NCBI GenBank assembly: GCA_948146395.1
Contig: OX411545.1
Span: 17,056,526 to 17,120,525, forward strand
Reading direction: 5' to 3'
Length of the DNA: 64,000 bases
Source: Fragum whitleyi
Lineage: Eukaryota; Mollusca; Bivalvia; Cardiida; Cardiidae
In this document: in pieces, positions 23,069 through 38,000 of the stretch
Layout of the letters: every line of letters starts with the position of its first letter
Numbering within the stretch: position 1 is the first letter of the stretch
The notes under the pieces: generated by a model
Databases searched by the model: none
Seen by the model: only the letters and a program-made list of their open reading frames with translations
What the model was told of the DNA's origin: nothing
Made by a program: the position numbers and the translations under genes

Positions 23069-26000
23069 GTAAGTTACTTAATCCTAATAATTTCATGAAT
23101 ATCAAATAGGCATTTGTTTGAAACTTGTCATTGAAAATATGTAAACCAAACTTAGGATTTTACTTGGATTCATGATTTTATAGCAACTTACTGATATCAC
23201 GATAATGATTAACACAAGGTAATGAGACATAATTTTGGAACTGCTGTACTAAAACTTAGTGTTCTTATTCATTCTAGTATACTTTTGTTATGTAAAGCCT
23301 TGTTGCAATAATGAGACTATCCTGGTTTGTCACTCAAGCATTCAGAGGTACAGAGAAGCGGTAGACTGATGGCGTCCCACTGTTGATGCGAATACGAAGC
23401 CGACAGGAATACACAAATTTCTTTTTGTTTATAGTCTAAAGACCTGTTCATCTATAGAAATTAGTCAAAAAAGAGGCTGTGCTTCATACGTAAAATAGAA
23501 GTAATAATGGCATCCATTCATTTATCTATGTATCGAGAAATATGAATGATAAATAAATGTATGTTTTTCTTTGTTGAACTTACCTTAAAAACACTTTCAT
23601 GAAAGGCAAATTGGCGCCCCCTCCAGACACATTGTTTACAGACAATTCATTATCTAATCAGAAGTGCAAGGTGGGTCTATTTCATTAAATACTGAATGGT
23701 GACTACCTGTAGGCTTATATGATAGTCGACATTGGAACAAGTCAAAGATAATAGGGGGATATTTTCTGTCTAAAATCTTCATTTCTCTCTAAAACCCTAC
23801 CTTATTTCATCTAATAGATGTGCCCTCCCTAATAGACGTGCCCCCATAGAATACAATTCCCAGGCCCTTGACTATCCAACCAATACCCATCACTGCCCAA
23901 GGTGCAAAAAATGCAGTCACTAAGTTAACTTCATTAAAGCAACTCGAATGAGATGTTCAAAAGTTTATGGCTTTACTTTCTTCCATCCCTATAAGGATTG
24001 GGGTGATTGCATAATTTATGTTCATCTTCAAAAGATTGCCCAACTTCTGAAAACTAGTTTGGGCAAAATCATGTTTTTTATCCATAAATGCAAAATGACT
24101 CGGTGCTAAAGGTTAAAATGAAACACAGAATTTAAACTTGTTCTTGAAATACATGAGATGTGACAGATAACATCAAACAATAATTTCCTTTTCTTTTTTT
24201 TTTAATTACTCTAACACAGTAAATGGAATAGAATTCTCATAAGTTGCATGCAAACAAAGTCCCCGATCTGCATGTTGTAAGGAAAATAATTCTAAAATCA
24301 TTTTACATTCTTGAAATTAATTAAATCTGAGTCAAATGGTTTAATTGGAGTCAGAATTCATACCATTTAAATAAGATAAAGCCATTAAATCTCATGTTTA
24401 ACTGATTTCAAAAGTGATGTTGCAGTGCAAGAATCTAGGGACTTCAAAGGCAGTGCTCTCAATAAGCGGACGTTGACGTAATATACGTCCAGAATTTCAA
24501 AAATTACGTCCGGAAAATCAAACCCGGGCAAACGTCGAGATTCGAGGAAAACGTCTTGTAATTTGACCTTGGACGTTTTACGAATTTACCTAATTAAGGA
24601 TTTTATGTAAGTCTACATGTGAAAAAAATCGATAATCAGCGCGAGCATACGCATTAAAGCTGACCAAAACAAGCCATGTATAACGTGCGGGGTATTAGAT
24701 CGTCGCTATAACAACCAGTCTCTGATTACGGAATCTTGTCGGGTTAGCGACGCCTCATAACCGCTTCTGTCATTACCTTTCTTCGTCGGATACGGATCGC
24801 GTGGCCTTTAATAGGATTATTGAATCAAACAAAATTCAAGTCAGGGGAATATTCGTTATATCAAATGTAGTTCATGCAGCTCAGACTGATAAGATTTCGA
24901 AATATCGCTTCCTTAAAGTCTTAGAATAGATCTACAGGTAATTTATCCGAAGTGAAAAAGACGCTACCGGAAGACATTTACATAAGGTCATTCGACTGTC
25001 CTCGTTTAAATACGTTTAGAATAGGCATCTTCGGAGAACACGGGGAAATCCCAATGACGTCATTTAAGGTAACTGCGGACACATAGAGGGCCATTTTAGG
25101 TCCAAATTTTAAATTGTCTGCAAATCATGCCTAATGCGATAAAACTATACTTTGAAGTACCCGCTTTCATATTTTGGTCATAGAAAGGAATTTCATAACG
25201 TAGAGTTGACGTCATCAAGGGGCCAACCCCTTTTTTAGGGGTCCAAATCAGTAAATGTCCATTTTTTCGGAAATAATAAACCGATTTTCATCCCGAATAC
25301 GCCATTTGCTTCGTTTAAAGACGCCGGATCTTATGTTCTATTGATATGCGGATATAAGTGTAAGAAAAACAATTAAGTGTAACATATTAAATATTAATGC
25401 ATTCTGCGTTGCTATTTTCGAGTACAGTCACTGGAAATATTGCCTTTTTTCTCGAAAATTTGTCCGGTGACCTATGTTGAAATTTAGATATGTTGCGGTC
25501 AAACAATTCCACTGAAGAAATTTGAAATAAAAAACATGTGTCTTCGGGTTAGATTTTTTGTAAAATTCGATTCCGCAAAGAAAACGCGAATCAGAGGATA
25601 TTTCAACGTCGCGTCAAAAGTTCACAAAAGCTGTCTTTTTAAATTGATAAAACTGAAGTGTTTTATTTTTATTTCTTAAAATCACATTCAGATTTAATAC
25701 TTTTGAACCCTATATCTTACGATAAACCTAAATATCAAATATTTTAGAAAAAGTTATTGCACGGAGATTGGCGCCAAATAAGCATAGAGCAGATGGTTTG
25801 AGTGCGACGTCGAATCCGATGAAAACTGATCCAACAACTTCACAAAATCGAATTTTATAAAAAATCTAACCCGAAGACATATCATTTTTATATTATTAAT
25901 GCAAAGCATATTTTTTTCGCTACAAAATAACAAAAAATCAGCATAGTTCATCGGACGAAATTTTGAGAAATTTCTACTTATTTACAAAAAATGAAATGAA

Positions 26001-29000
26001 AAAAGGAACGTCAGATTTTAAAATTTGTGAAATAGTTAGCCTTTCGGGCCTTTTTTTCTATTTGAATGTGCACAGAAATTAAACGAATAGCTCGGGCGTT
26101 CTTGGACTTTCAAAATGAAACTTTTTTCGTGAAAATCGGCTGATTAATTCAGAAATTATTTGCAAATATTGATTTTGGCGGGTCGATAAGGGGTTGGCCC
26201 CTTAATGATGTCACGACGTCAAATGAACGGTCTTCAGACCCTTTTCATTGCGCGTTCGCTAATTCTCGCACTTCAAATACAAATCTCAGAAATTATTGTG
26301 AGATTTTAAGAAAGTCGAAAATTCGACTATGTTATCTGTCCGCAGTCACCTTAAGTTGTCTGCAACATGTATGACGAGAGATTTGAAATGACGAATTTAC
26401 TATTTGGATTATTCTGCGTAAGTTAAAATAGGTCTAGAACTTTAATTGGCACACTACCTAGAACATTCGCCACCTTTTGGACGACTGGTCGAGGAAAATT
26501 AAAGCTGCATTAATTTCCGTAATATCGCCGGATACTAAAACACCGTAACTAAAATTTGAGTAAGCCACATTTCCTAGGTCCAACCGCGCAAGATACATCT
26601 AAGGAACAATTCCAAATAGAAACTCCACATTTTCTCATATAAGTTTACATATTTTTATTCAATGAAAATAATTAAAGGTGATTGTGAAACCAAAGCTCGT
26701 ACCTACAGCTATTAGTCAAAGCTACAAGGCTTGGAAGTCGTTTAAACTTAGAGAACCAACTAGAATCATGGACTTTATGCAAAAATTTAACTTATATTTA
26801 ACATGGAAACAAGTATTTACAAAGTGTGCAAAAAAAATGATGTCAGGTAGGGGGGGGGGTTAAAAATTCCTTACTTCGAGAAAAAAAAATCCTGAAATTC
26901 CAACATGGAGTTACAAAAATTCCTGATTTTGGCCCTTATTGAGAGCACTGCAAAGGTTGCCGACACCCGGTGAACCATAATTGTCCTAAATTACGCAAAT
27001 TTGGGGAATTAAGGAAAATAGGTCTGAAATAATTTTGCCTCCATGATGTTTTGCACTGTGCCCAGGCGTGTCTATTAGGGGGAACACAGTATGTTGTTGG
27101 AACTCATTTGACAAGACATTTCCAATTCTTATTGATTAACCAAAATATAGGAATTGTACAAATATTGTTGAAAAAGTGTTATTTGAAAATAAAAAAAACT
27201 CTATCTTGGACTCTGAGCATATCAATCAGATGTTCAAGGGTAAATTATTTCAAACATGATGTTGCATGACTCCAAGTATTTCCCTCTGTGGCAGATTAAG
27301 GCCTATTTGTGAAAAAAAAAAAAAAAAAAAAAACACCCGACGTTCGTTAAACATATTGTGGTGTTGATTCAAGGAAAATGGCCAACTGCATCCCTTTTAT
27401 TGCAACAAGTTTTATCACTTGAAATTAGAAAAAAGAAGCCGTCATAGCGGGAGAATATCTTGAAGTCGAAAGCAACAAATCTTTTTCTCAATTTTTCAGG
27501 TGATTTCGCTTGACAAGAAGTATGCTTATATTACAGATTGAGGCGTCTACAAGATGTCGAGAATAAGGTCGCACAGTTACATGATCACCCGAGACCATTT
27601 AAAGCATTTCCGTTTTCAAATTTCTTATCAGTTCTATCTAAAATAATAAGCTTTGTTTCGTGTAATTTCAAACCAATCAAACATTATTTTACTGCATTTC
27701 TACAACTTAGATGCGACAAAAATCCATCCTCGTCGTCATTCGTGATTTTTTATTCTCAAAATTACCTAATATTTATTTGAAAATTAAATCCGGTTCCAAA
27801 TATTTGAGAAATAAAGACTCGAGAAAATTAAAAAAAAAATCTAGACTTAAACAATTTCAATATGACGTCAATCTGTATTTTTCTCTCACGTTCCAAACCA
27901 GAATAGTTTATTTTTCGGGAGGGTGAACGGGTAATCAAAGACGCCGATTCCAGATGTTCGACTATTTTTGGGACAGTTTCTTGACTCGCCACGCGACGCA
28001 CGCTTGAAAAACCTGATTGATGTTAAACCCTTTCCATCGTCAGGGTGAATAGATGGGATTTAGATGACTCTCTTCACGGATTAAATTTTATTAAACAGGA
28101 ATACTTTACCATTTTCTTTTTACAGCAGGTAGGACATTATTTCAAAATAAAGAGACGATATAGAACAATTTTGAATTTTCGCATTTTGTTATTGAGCGGG
28201 ACCAAGGTAGATTTGCCGATACGGTGATTATAATTTCTGACAGAAAGCTCGGTTAGCTTTATTTATTTCTCGTCAGATTGCCTCTTCATCACCCGGTTAT
28301 CTACCAATAAACAATGGAAATGCAAAGTTTCTTCTTGAAATAATAAGCGAAGTTCACTTTGATATAAAATCATGAAAAAGAAAGTAGTTGGTCAAACAAT
28401 TTACAATTCGATGCCTTCACGTCGTTGCAATAGCTTGGATCATCTGTGATTACAAACTTTGGGTGTCTGCATAGCGCCGATATCTGAATCATTTTGATCA
28501 GTGAAAATATAGAAATACACACTATTTTGAGATTAAATTTTCTTTATTAAACACTTTGAACAAATAATTATCGAGTAAATTCAGTCTTCACCGGAATCTG
28601 TTCAGCAGTCTGAAAAAGAAGAAGTACCAGTAAAACAATACAAGCGCCTCAAATAATTTTCTTTTCTCTACGGCAAAGAACTCAAACTCTTCATTAACCA
28701 GTAAGCTCCTCGGCTTTGTTACTTGCCAAAACAATGCCCCCCCCCTGAAATAGAAAATAAAAAATAAAAGCCGTCCACTCGCCCCTTTTTTTCTGAAAAC
28801 TTGGATGAGAATCTAATAATTTATTTGGTGTGGCCTAAAGAGGTTTCAATCATACAAATTGGTGGTTTCATTTGATATTATTGCCCTTTTTTTTAAAAAA
28901 AAAATTCCATGAAAATGGCCCCTAAACGTATCAATTTTTAGCTAGCCGAGGACGAAAGTCTTGAAAAAGCTAAGTCATACCGTCACATGTCAGCGTCGAT

Positions 29001-32000
29001 GTCCTCATGCCTTTTTTTATTTCTATCAATGACTTCATATCACTCATTAGGGCTTAGGCTTTCATTTGAGACCAAATTCCATGTCAAAACGACTTTAAGA
29101 CAGTGACCTTAACCTTTAACCCCCCCCCCCCCAATTCTTTACCACTTTTTTAGCTCACCTGAGCACGAAGTGCTCATGTGAGCTATTGTGATCACCTTTC
29201 CTCCGGCGTCCGTCGGTCGGTCGTCGGTCGTCATCCGGCGTCCGGCGTCCGGCCTCCGGCGTCCGTCAACAATTTCTTTAAACGACATCTCCTCCTAAAC
29301 TACTAGGCCAATTAACACCAAATTTTACAGAAATGTTGCTTAGGTGGTCCCCTTCAAAAATAGCTAAAAGAATTGAAATCCATGAAAAACTCTGGTTGCT
29401 ATGGCAACAAAAGGTGAAATTTTAAGAAAATCTTTAAAATTCTTCTTCTTCTCAACCAGTAGTCCTACAGACTTCAAACTTGGCATGGATGATCAGTTCA
29501 TAGACCTGAATAAAAATAGCTAAAATCATATCTTTTGGGCCACCAGGTGCGGAGCACCAGGGGGGAGGGGGTAGTACTCTGGGTAAATTTTGTAATCTTT
29601 AAGCCTCTTCTTCTTCGGAACCAAGAGCCCTACAGACTTGAAAATTGTCATGGATGATCAGCTCATAGACCTTAATAAAAATAGCTAAAATCATATCTTT
29701 TGGGCTGCCAGGTGCAGAGCACCAGGGGGGAGGGGGTAGTACTTTAGTGAAAATTTTGTAATCTTTAACCTTCTTCTTCTTTTGAACCAGGAGCCTGACA
29801 GATTTGAATATTGGCATGGATGATCAGCATATGGACCTTTATATAAATAGCTAAAATCATGACTGTAGATTCACCAGGTGCGGAGCACCAGGGGGGAGAG
29901 GGTAGTACTTTTGTGAAAATTTTGTAATCTTTAACCTTCTTCTTCTTCTGAACCACAAGCCCTACATACTTGAAAATTGGCATGGAGGATCAGTTCATAG
30001 ACCTTAATAAAAATAGCTAAAATCATGACTGTAATGCCACCAGGTGCAGAGGACCAGGGGGGAGGGGATAGTACTTTTGTGAAAATTTTGTAACTTTAAC
30101 CTTCATCTTCTAATGAGCCAGGAGCCCTACAGACTTCAATATTGGCATGGATAATAAGCATATGGATCTAAAATAAAATAGCTAAAATCATGAATGTAGG
30201 GCCACCAGATGCGGAGCATTAGGGGGGAGGGGATAATATTGGATCAAATTTGAAATCTTTAACCTTATTCTTCTCCTTGATCAGGAACCATACAGACTTG
30301 AAAATTGTCATGGGTGATCAATATATTGACATTAATTAAAATAGCTAAAATCATGACTGTAGGGTCACCAGGTGCTGAGTGTCTTGGGGAGGGGGTAGTA
30401 CTTTGGATCATTTTTGAAATCTTTAAACTTCTTCTAATGAACCAGGAGTCCTACAGACTTGAAAATTGGTATGGATGATCAGCATAATTATGGACATTAA
30501 TTGAATTAGCTAAAATCATGACTGTAGATTCACCAGGTGCAGAGCATCTTGGGGGATGGGGGTGCTTTGTTGAGAATTTTGAGTCCCTACAGCCTTTATA
30601 TTTGACATGGATTGATCAACTCATTAAAGAAAACTTTAAAAGTCTCTCAGACTCAGCCTGTATATCTGGCATAGATTAGCTGATCACAGACCTTTTATGA
30701 AAAAAGCTTAAATAAATAATGACCAGGGGAGGAGCAGAGGGGGGAAAGATTATTTCAAATGTTATCTGATTGAATAAGTGAAAATCTCTTTTTCTGTGGT
30801 TGCATGGACATACCTAGGTAATGAAGCTTTTTTCTCAGGTGAGCGACCCAGGGCCAACGGCCCTCTTGTATTATTTTCTGAATGCTTTTACCTAGGGACA
30901 TTATTACTTCATAAATTAAACACACTCACCAGGTAATAGGCTTTCACTAGAGACCAAGCTCCTTGACAAATTGACCTTCGCAGTGGACTTACAAAAACTT
31001 TAACAAAAAAAGATTAACCAAAATAGCTTGACTATATTTTCTGAATGCTTTCACCTAGGAACATCTTTAATTCATATATACAAGAGCAATTTGTCTTATT
31101 TACGTTCACCTATGTGCCCAAAACATAATAAACAATGTTTATTCTTCATAGAAAGCCCTTAAATTGTCAGCAAGAGCTAAATTTCTGCATGCTTTTAATC
31201 ATCTAAAAATGGACTTGAAATTTTGGATTGGAATGGTGAAAAACTTTCCATCTTAAAAACACCTGTCATTTACAGGTGAAATTACTGCCAAAGTTCAATA
31301 TTAAACTAAACATTAGGGGTTAGGGTATTTTCCCCAAATTTTTAGGGTCCCAGCCCAAAATCTAGATGCCATGGGCAACTGAGGCCCCATCTTGACCATA
31401 ATTTACGGGAAACAAGAATTCTGTTTCAACAAATGAAAAAAGGACCATGCAAATTTGTTCCCAACTTATTTGTGTATATGTTATGAAAATTGTGAAAACA
31501 GATGTTAAAAGACAAGTTCAATAGAATGGCCAAATCAATTTTCCTAACCATTTTCTCTTTATATTTTTCTAATATTTCATTTTCATGAGCAAATCAGACT
31601 TTAACTTGTTTATAATTATCTAACCCTTTCATAAACAGTCCCAGGAACATAATCCCGTGCCTGTTATTTTGTAGATCTGAGAAATGGTAGAAAAAGAATA
31701 AGCAATCCCCCCTTTTCTCATAATGTTTTCAACTACAAAAGATGGTTCCTTTAAGTTTGTAAGATTGTACCCACTTTCAGTGTAACAGGTCTATTTTTCT
31801 AAAGTTCTGGCAAGTCTAAAATTTATAAATAATTTATAGATTCAAATATTTTGAGGTGTTTTTTTTAGGTGGATCAAGGAGAAAGGCTGAGAGACAAGAA
31901 GAACTTCCACATGTGAGTGTCCAATCATTGACAGGGTGTCGTTTTACTAAACTTCTTACAAAAATTTTAATTGTTAGTCAAAATCACAAATCGTACCTGC

Positions 32001-35000
32001 CGTTTTCATTCATTGTTAGATTCTGGTATTTACTTGTCCATGGACAAGTGGTCTTAAATGAGCCTGTGCGTGAGATTTCCAACAATTTCATATTAGTACA
32101 TAGCAAAGACTCTGACCAGCCTGTGCATCAACACAGTCTGACCAGAGTCTTCACAGTGCGATTAGTCTATAAATAAGGTCTCATAGAATCTATAGACAAT
32201 CAGGTAACTTTGTATTTACAGTTTTGGGCTGTCTGGGCCTCTCAATGTTTACATGTCACGAACATTTCAAATTGTTGGAAATGTCATGCACAGGCTCAAA
32301 TAATGCTGCAGATAGCAATGCCTGTATGGAACAAGTCAGGTATGGGAATTCAAAATCCCTGATGCTTTTGATGAATAGATGGCCGCAGTCATAGCGCAGT
32401 TGGTAGCTCGTTGGACTGTCAATCTAGAGGTCACAGGTTCAACCCCTGACGGCAGCTCTTATTCTTTCCGACTATTTGTCTTACACCAATGGGTTGATAA
32501 TAATAGACTTATGTGGGATAGCAGCTTGAGGCTACGGAAGAATGTAATGGTAGTACTGGTGTGAGATATACCAGGAATCCATTGTTAGATGCTCCAGCTG
32601 CTGTGGTATAACTGAAACATTGTTGTAAGCGGTGTAAAACCCTATTCAAACAAAAAAACAAAGCTTTTGATGAGAAAAGCGAAAACATCTTGCTCAAGTA
32701 GTCAGTGTAGATCAAGCTAATTCAAATAGTATTCATGATCAGTTTTTATGCTGTATGTGATTTACTTAAGTAAATGGGTTGATTTTCATTTTATTGAGAT
32801 TTATCTTACAGTGCCATTTTTGCTGTGAACTAATGTAGTCATTGCAACTGAGAGTAAACTGCACAACCACAAAGAACATTGTGGATAGAAAACCCTTTGC
32901 TTTCAAAGATAGATCATGTATCTGAATTTCAAATATTTTTAGAACAATAATGTCTGATATTGTAGTTAAATGAGCCCTTGCATGACATTTCCAACAATTT
33001 AACGTGTGCATAGCAATGGATCTGGCCAGTCTGTGCATCCACACAGTCTGACCAAGGGCTTTGATAGACACACTGTTGATAGATAAGATCTCAGCTGTCT
33101 CATAGGTGGTCATAGAATATTCTTGTTGCGTTGTGTAGTTGTCTATGCCGCATAGTGTATATCCATCACACACACATGAAATTGTTGGAAATGTCACACA
33201 CTGGCCCATATAATGTATAATAATCACACACTGTTCCTAAATCTGACCAAACCAGAGTCTTTGATAGACACACTGTTGATAGATAAGCTCTCAGCCGTCT
33301 CATAGGTGGTCATAGAATATTCTTGTTGCGTTGTGTCATTGTCTAGGCCGCATAGTGTGTATCCATCACACATACATGTAATCGTTGGTAATGTCACACA
33401 CTGGCTCATATATCTTGTATAATAAACACAGACTGTCCCTGAATGAAGTTGGAAACATCTTATTGGGGTCTAAAGGGCTTGTGTTATCTTTTCAATTACA
33501 GGAGTCATTGACCCCTTGACTATTAAAATTTAGGGGGTCAATACTAGAGGTCAAAAAGCATGAAAACTAAAAATATATCAATGGTTTTACAGTATTAAAT
33601 GATCTACATAAATGAAACAACATAATCAATAAAGTGTACTAAGACACTTTAATGTTTTTGTAGACTCATTTAAATAGATTCCTTATAATGAAATGAAGAA
33701 AGCAAATGATTTATAAAATCTTGCATAGGTTGCAATGATTGAAATTCAGTACGCCAAACTGACCATCTACATGAAATTTTTTGAGGGTCAAAATGGAATT
33801 ATTGGGGGTCAAAACCCTGGTTTAAGAGTCAAGCACGAATCCTGGTCTATTTGCATTTTGCAGGTCCAAGCAGCCAAAGAAGAGATTCTACCCGGCTATG
33901 AAGAATACCTAGTGTTGTTACAAGAAAGAAACAGGTCAGATAATAATACATTTACTATTTTTTGTCAAGCCAATAGGAAAAATGGGACGTCAAAGGGGAT
34001 CACCTCAGCCTTCTGATAAGCCTTGTTAAGCACCCATGGTTGTGATTTGCCCATTGAAAGACACTGTTTTTGTCAAGCCAATAGGAAAAATTGGATGTCA
34101 AAGGGGATCACCTAAGCCTTCTGATATGCATTGTTAAGCACCCTTGGTTGTGATTTGCCCATGGAAAGACACTGTTTTTGTCAAGCCCATAGGAAAAATG
34201 GGATGTCAAAGGGGATCACCTCAGCCTTCTGGTAAACTTTATTAAGCACCCATGGTTGTTATTAGCCCATGGAAAGACACATCATTTATGTGATCACTTG
34301 TGGCCTCTGGGCGGTCAACTGGTTTCCACTACTTTATCAGGAGCATAACTCTGTCATCTTTTGTCTGATTGACTTGAAATTTAGCAGTTATGTTCCTCTC
34401 ATGATTAAGGAGTATCCTGTGACAATTTGCCACCTTGTTGAATTATACGGAGAAAGTTGTGTGACCCTTACTCCCCAATAAACATCACTGAAGAATGCTG
34501 GCAAATATTTCATCTATCATGCAGGATGGCAAACATTTCAGTGGTATCTCATGTGTTTCTTGCACGCTATACAATCACCAGGACCCAAGGTTATAAAACT
34601 TTTCTCAGGCTTAACTTAGAATTTTCTCAGTTATTTATAACAACTTATTAAATTTTATCTTTAATGTTAATACATTAAAATGAGTATTAAAACAGAATTA
34701 CGGCCTTTATCTCAAATTGAAATTTGAGAAAATTTTGAATTGAAAATGAGAAAAGTTTTATAACCTTGGGCCCAGATATGGTATATAAGATACACACTTG
34801 CTCAGCATACCTAGAGGTGCTAGTTGACCTAAAATATGAAAAAGTAATTAATTGTAGGAACACTCACTAGAACATTAAGGTGTAGTGGCATTACCATTGA
34901 AGGTGTTGTAATAAATTCATTAGTTCATTCTTTTGTACTTTTATGCAATGAGGGAAAAATCTTAAGGATATCTAGTCTTGGAACAAGTGCACAAAGAAAA

Positions 35001-38000
35001 TCTATTTGTATTCTTGCAGAAAAGCCATAGTCCAAACAAATTAGTCTGTCTAATTTGTTTGGAATACAGCTTTTGTGCAAGAGCTAAGACTCCCCTGACT
35101 CTTTACCCTTACTGTGTTGTTCATGACATATACAAAGCTTTAGAAGACTTAGATCATCTTGTACAAATGTGCAGTCTTGTCTGATCCTGCTCTGCTTACT
35201 TTGTACTTGATTATTGTAGGCAAAACTTTTACCACAATGATTGAAATGTGAAAATAAAGGCAATTTACCTTGTAGTTTGAAACAAATTTAAATTTCGGCA
35301 GGATAAAATTTAGTTGAACTTCTCTCAATTTTAACAAGACGGACATGATAATTTTGATTTGGATAAACAGGATAATTGTCTGTTTCAGAGTAATATAAAT
35401 TTATAATTCATTGAGTGATAAAAAATATGAAAATATAGCTTTTGCTGTTCACGAAATGAAAAATATCAACCCATCCTACTAAAAAAAACAAACCATTATT
35501 CTATTTCTTTAATGCAAAAACAAGGCAAAATGTGAAAATTAAGGGACAGATTGTCTTACAGCATGTCATTTTGCAAGTGATTGCTATGCAACATTAATTA
35601 TGATGTCACTTATTTGGCTCCACTTAGATGACATCAGATATTGTGAAATGAATCAAAGCTGGGAACAAAAGTTCTTGAAAATTTCACTAGTAAGACAGTG
35701 AATTTATCAAGTACAAATCTATAGTTATTTCTTGATAATCCACCAAAAACCTTTAAAGAAAGAGGAATAACAATGTACATGTTTATTGAATAGGTTGTTA
35801 AAAAAGTTAAGAAAGAAAGACAAAAGCCAGATAGAGATAGAGAGAAAAGAGCAGGGATTTTCTGTCTATGTGAATGGGCCCCATAAGGGTGCACAACAAC
35901 AACAACATCCTACCAAATCTACTATTCCAACCAACCCAAGGACAGCTAGGATACCAAAAACTGCTGGAGGTAAGGAACATTATCATATCCCCCTTCAAAG
36001 AAGAGAGGGTATATTGCTTTGCACTTGTCGGTTGGTTGGTTTGTAGACCATTTTTCTTGTCTGGAGCTTATCTCAATAAGTATGTAAGCTAGAAGTATGA
36101 AACTTCATGTGTTGATAGATCTTATTGAGAAGAAGTGTAGTGCACAAGAAACATTATTCTACACATCATATTTTTTGAGTTATTGACCTTTGTTGATTGA
36201 CGAAGAATATGCCATTGACTTGCTCTTTTTTTTGGGAGGGCATTAATATTTTACAAACATCTCTTGTTTATCTTCATTTGTCCACATACAGTTAACAACA
36301 TCATGAAATTGACAAGGTGAATGATTTTTGAATGATGTAGGATTGAAATTGAATGAGTATGTGGAGCGAGTTTTGAGTGAATTTAAAGGGAGGTAATCCA
36401 TTATCGCAAATTTTATCCAGGATGAACAAAATTTGCGATATTGATTACCTTCCTTTAATAAAATATACATATAAGTTCTATACTGTTATGTATAAGCTAT
36501 AAATAAACCTAATGGTATTTACCGTGTCTATTTTTAGACTGGGAATTTTCTTATCTCTTGATTCTGTTAGGTAAATGTATGTAGAATTATGTAGATCTTT
36601 CTAGAAAGGCCTTTTGGAAGTTGATTCAGACTCTAGAGTATTCTTATGTTCTATACTATTCCAGATTGTTCTATAGTATTATATAAAGGGGTTCCTACAG
36701 CATTCTTGGTTCACTTGATTTAGACTTATGGTTTCATTTAGTAGTACTGTGTTAAACTAAAAGGGGATTTCTTGTTATCTTAAAAGTGTGTTTGAAAGCG
36801 TGTTTAATTTTAAATTCAGATATTATTGGACTTATTATTTGTGGACCAGGAACTTAATTAAATTGGATCTAAAATTAAAACTTTAGGATTAAACATTCAA
36901 GGTATTGTAATTATTATTATTGTAATGTTTTTGTATTAATTTCATATTGTCAATAATTCTGGTATTATTGTCAATAAATATTGTTAATGGTAAAGTTTGT
37001 TGCTGGCTTCTTTGTTCGTGTTACATTGGCACGTAACATATTGGGGGCTCGTCCGGGATACGAACATCAGACAAACAAACAAAACAAAACAAATCAAACA
37101 AATTCTGTATTTAAATCTAGTGTTCAAAATTATTTAAGAAATAAATTTCATATTTCAATTTTGATAAATCTAGAGTGTACTTTCACTATTATTTATCGAA
37201 ATCTTACATTCTTGTTTGAATACAGCAACAAGCTACCATGTCTTTTGACTTAGAAAAAATTACGCACGAACCTTCCGTGGAGCTATTGAATTTGGGTAAA
37301 AAGCCTGATTTGCTCAATCTTGCCAAGCATTTTGAATTAAAAGAAGTCAAGTCCTCATTGCGAAAGCATGAAATTAAGAATATTTTGGTTCAATATTTTG
37401 TTGATGAGGACATTTTTGATGAAAAGGCTCTGTCTCTCATTGTTGATGTTCCATCAGTTTCAAGCTCAAGAGATCTTGAACTGTTAAAACTTCAACAAAG
37501 GGAGAAGGAATTGGAAATAGAAAGAGAGAGAGAAGAGCGGAAATTTCAAGAAAAGCAATTAGAAATTGAAATTGAAAGAGAAAGAGCACAAAGAGAAATT
37601 GAAGAAAAAGAAAGAGAAAGGCAATTTCAAAGGGAAAAGGAAGAAAAGGAAAGAGAAAGAGAAAGAGAAGAGAGAGAAAGGGAAAAGGAAGAGCGAGAAA
37701 GAGAAGAGAGAGAAATAGAAAGAGAGAGGGAAAGAGAAGAAAGAGCATTTCAATAACGATTAAAAGAATTAGAAATACAAGATAGAGCAAATCAGCCCAG
37801 AGAGATGTATAATGACCATTTTGATGTAACAAAACATTTTAGGCTTGTTCCTCAATTTCAAGAAAATGAAGTTGATACATATTTCGAACATTTTGAAAAA
37901 GTTGCAAATAACTTGAAATGGCCAAAGGAGCAATGAACCTTACTTCTCCAAAGTGTCTTAGTAGGAAAAGCTCGCAATATTTATTCGCAACTTAGAACAG

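Noticed and set aside
26957..28940. Extra KATNIP exon between exons 1 and 2
   Set aside because: Exons 1 and 2 already join in phase and give a start like the vertebrate protein; no conserved segment is missing.
32379..32455. Functional tRNA-Asp gene
   Set aside because: It is the head of a SINE with target duplications and A-rich tail, and the same sequence heads other copies in the window.
32766..33409. Two minus-strand frames (153 and 61 codons) with nearly identical segments
   Set aside because: The similarity comes from the 200-bp tandem duplication inside the family M MITE.
35634..36092. Alternative frames over KATNIP exon 4 on both strands
   Set aside because: Only the frame with EQGFSVYVNG joins neighbouring exons in phase and matches the protein family.
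37437..37832. Minus-strand 131-codon Leu/Phe-rich frame
   Set aside because: It is the antisense of the Glu/Arg-rich gag coiled coil; the low-complexity purine tract keeps the other strand open.
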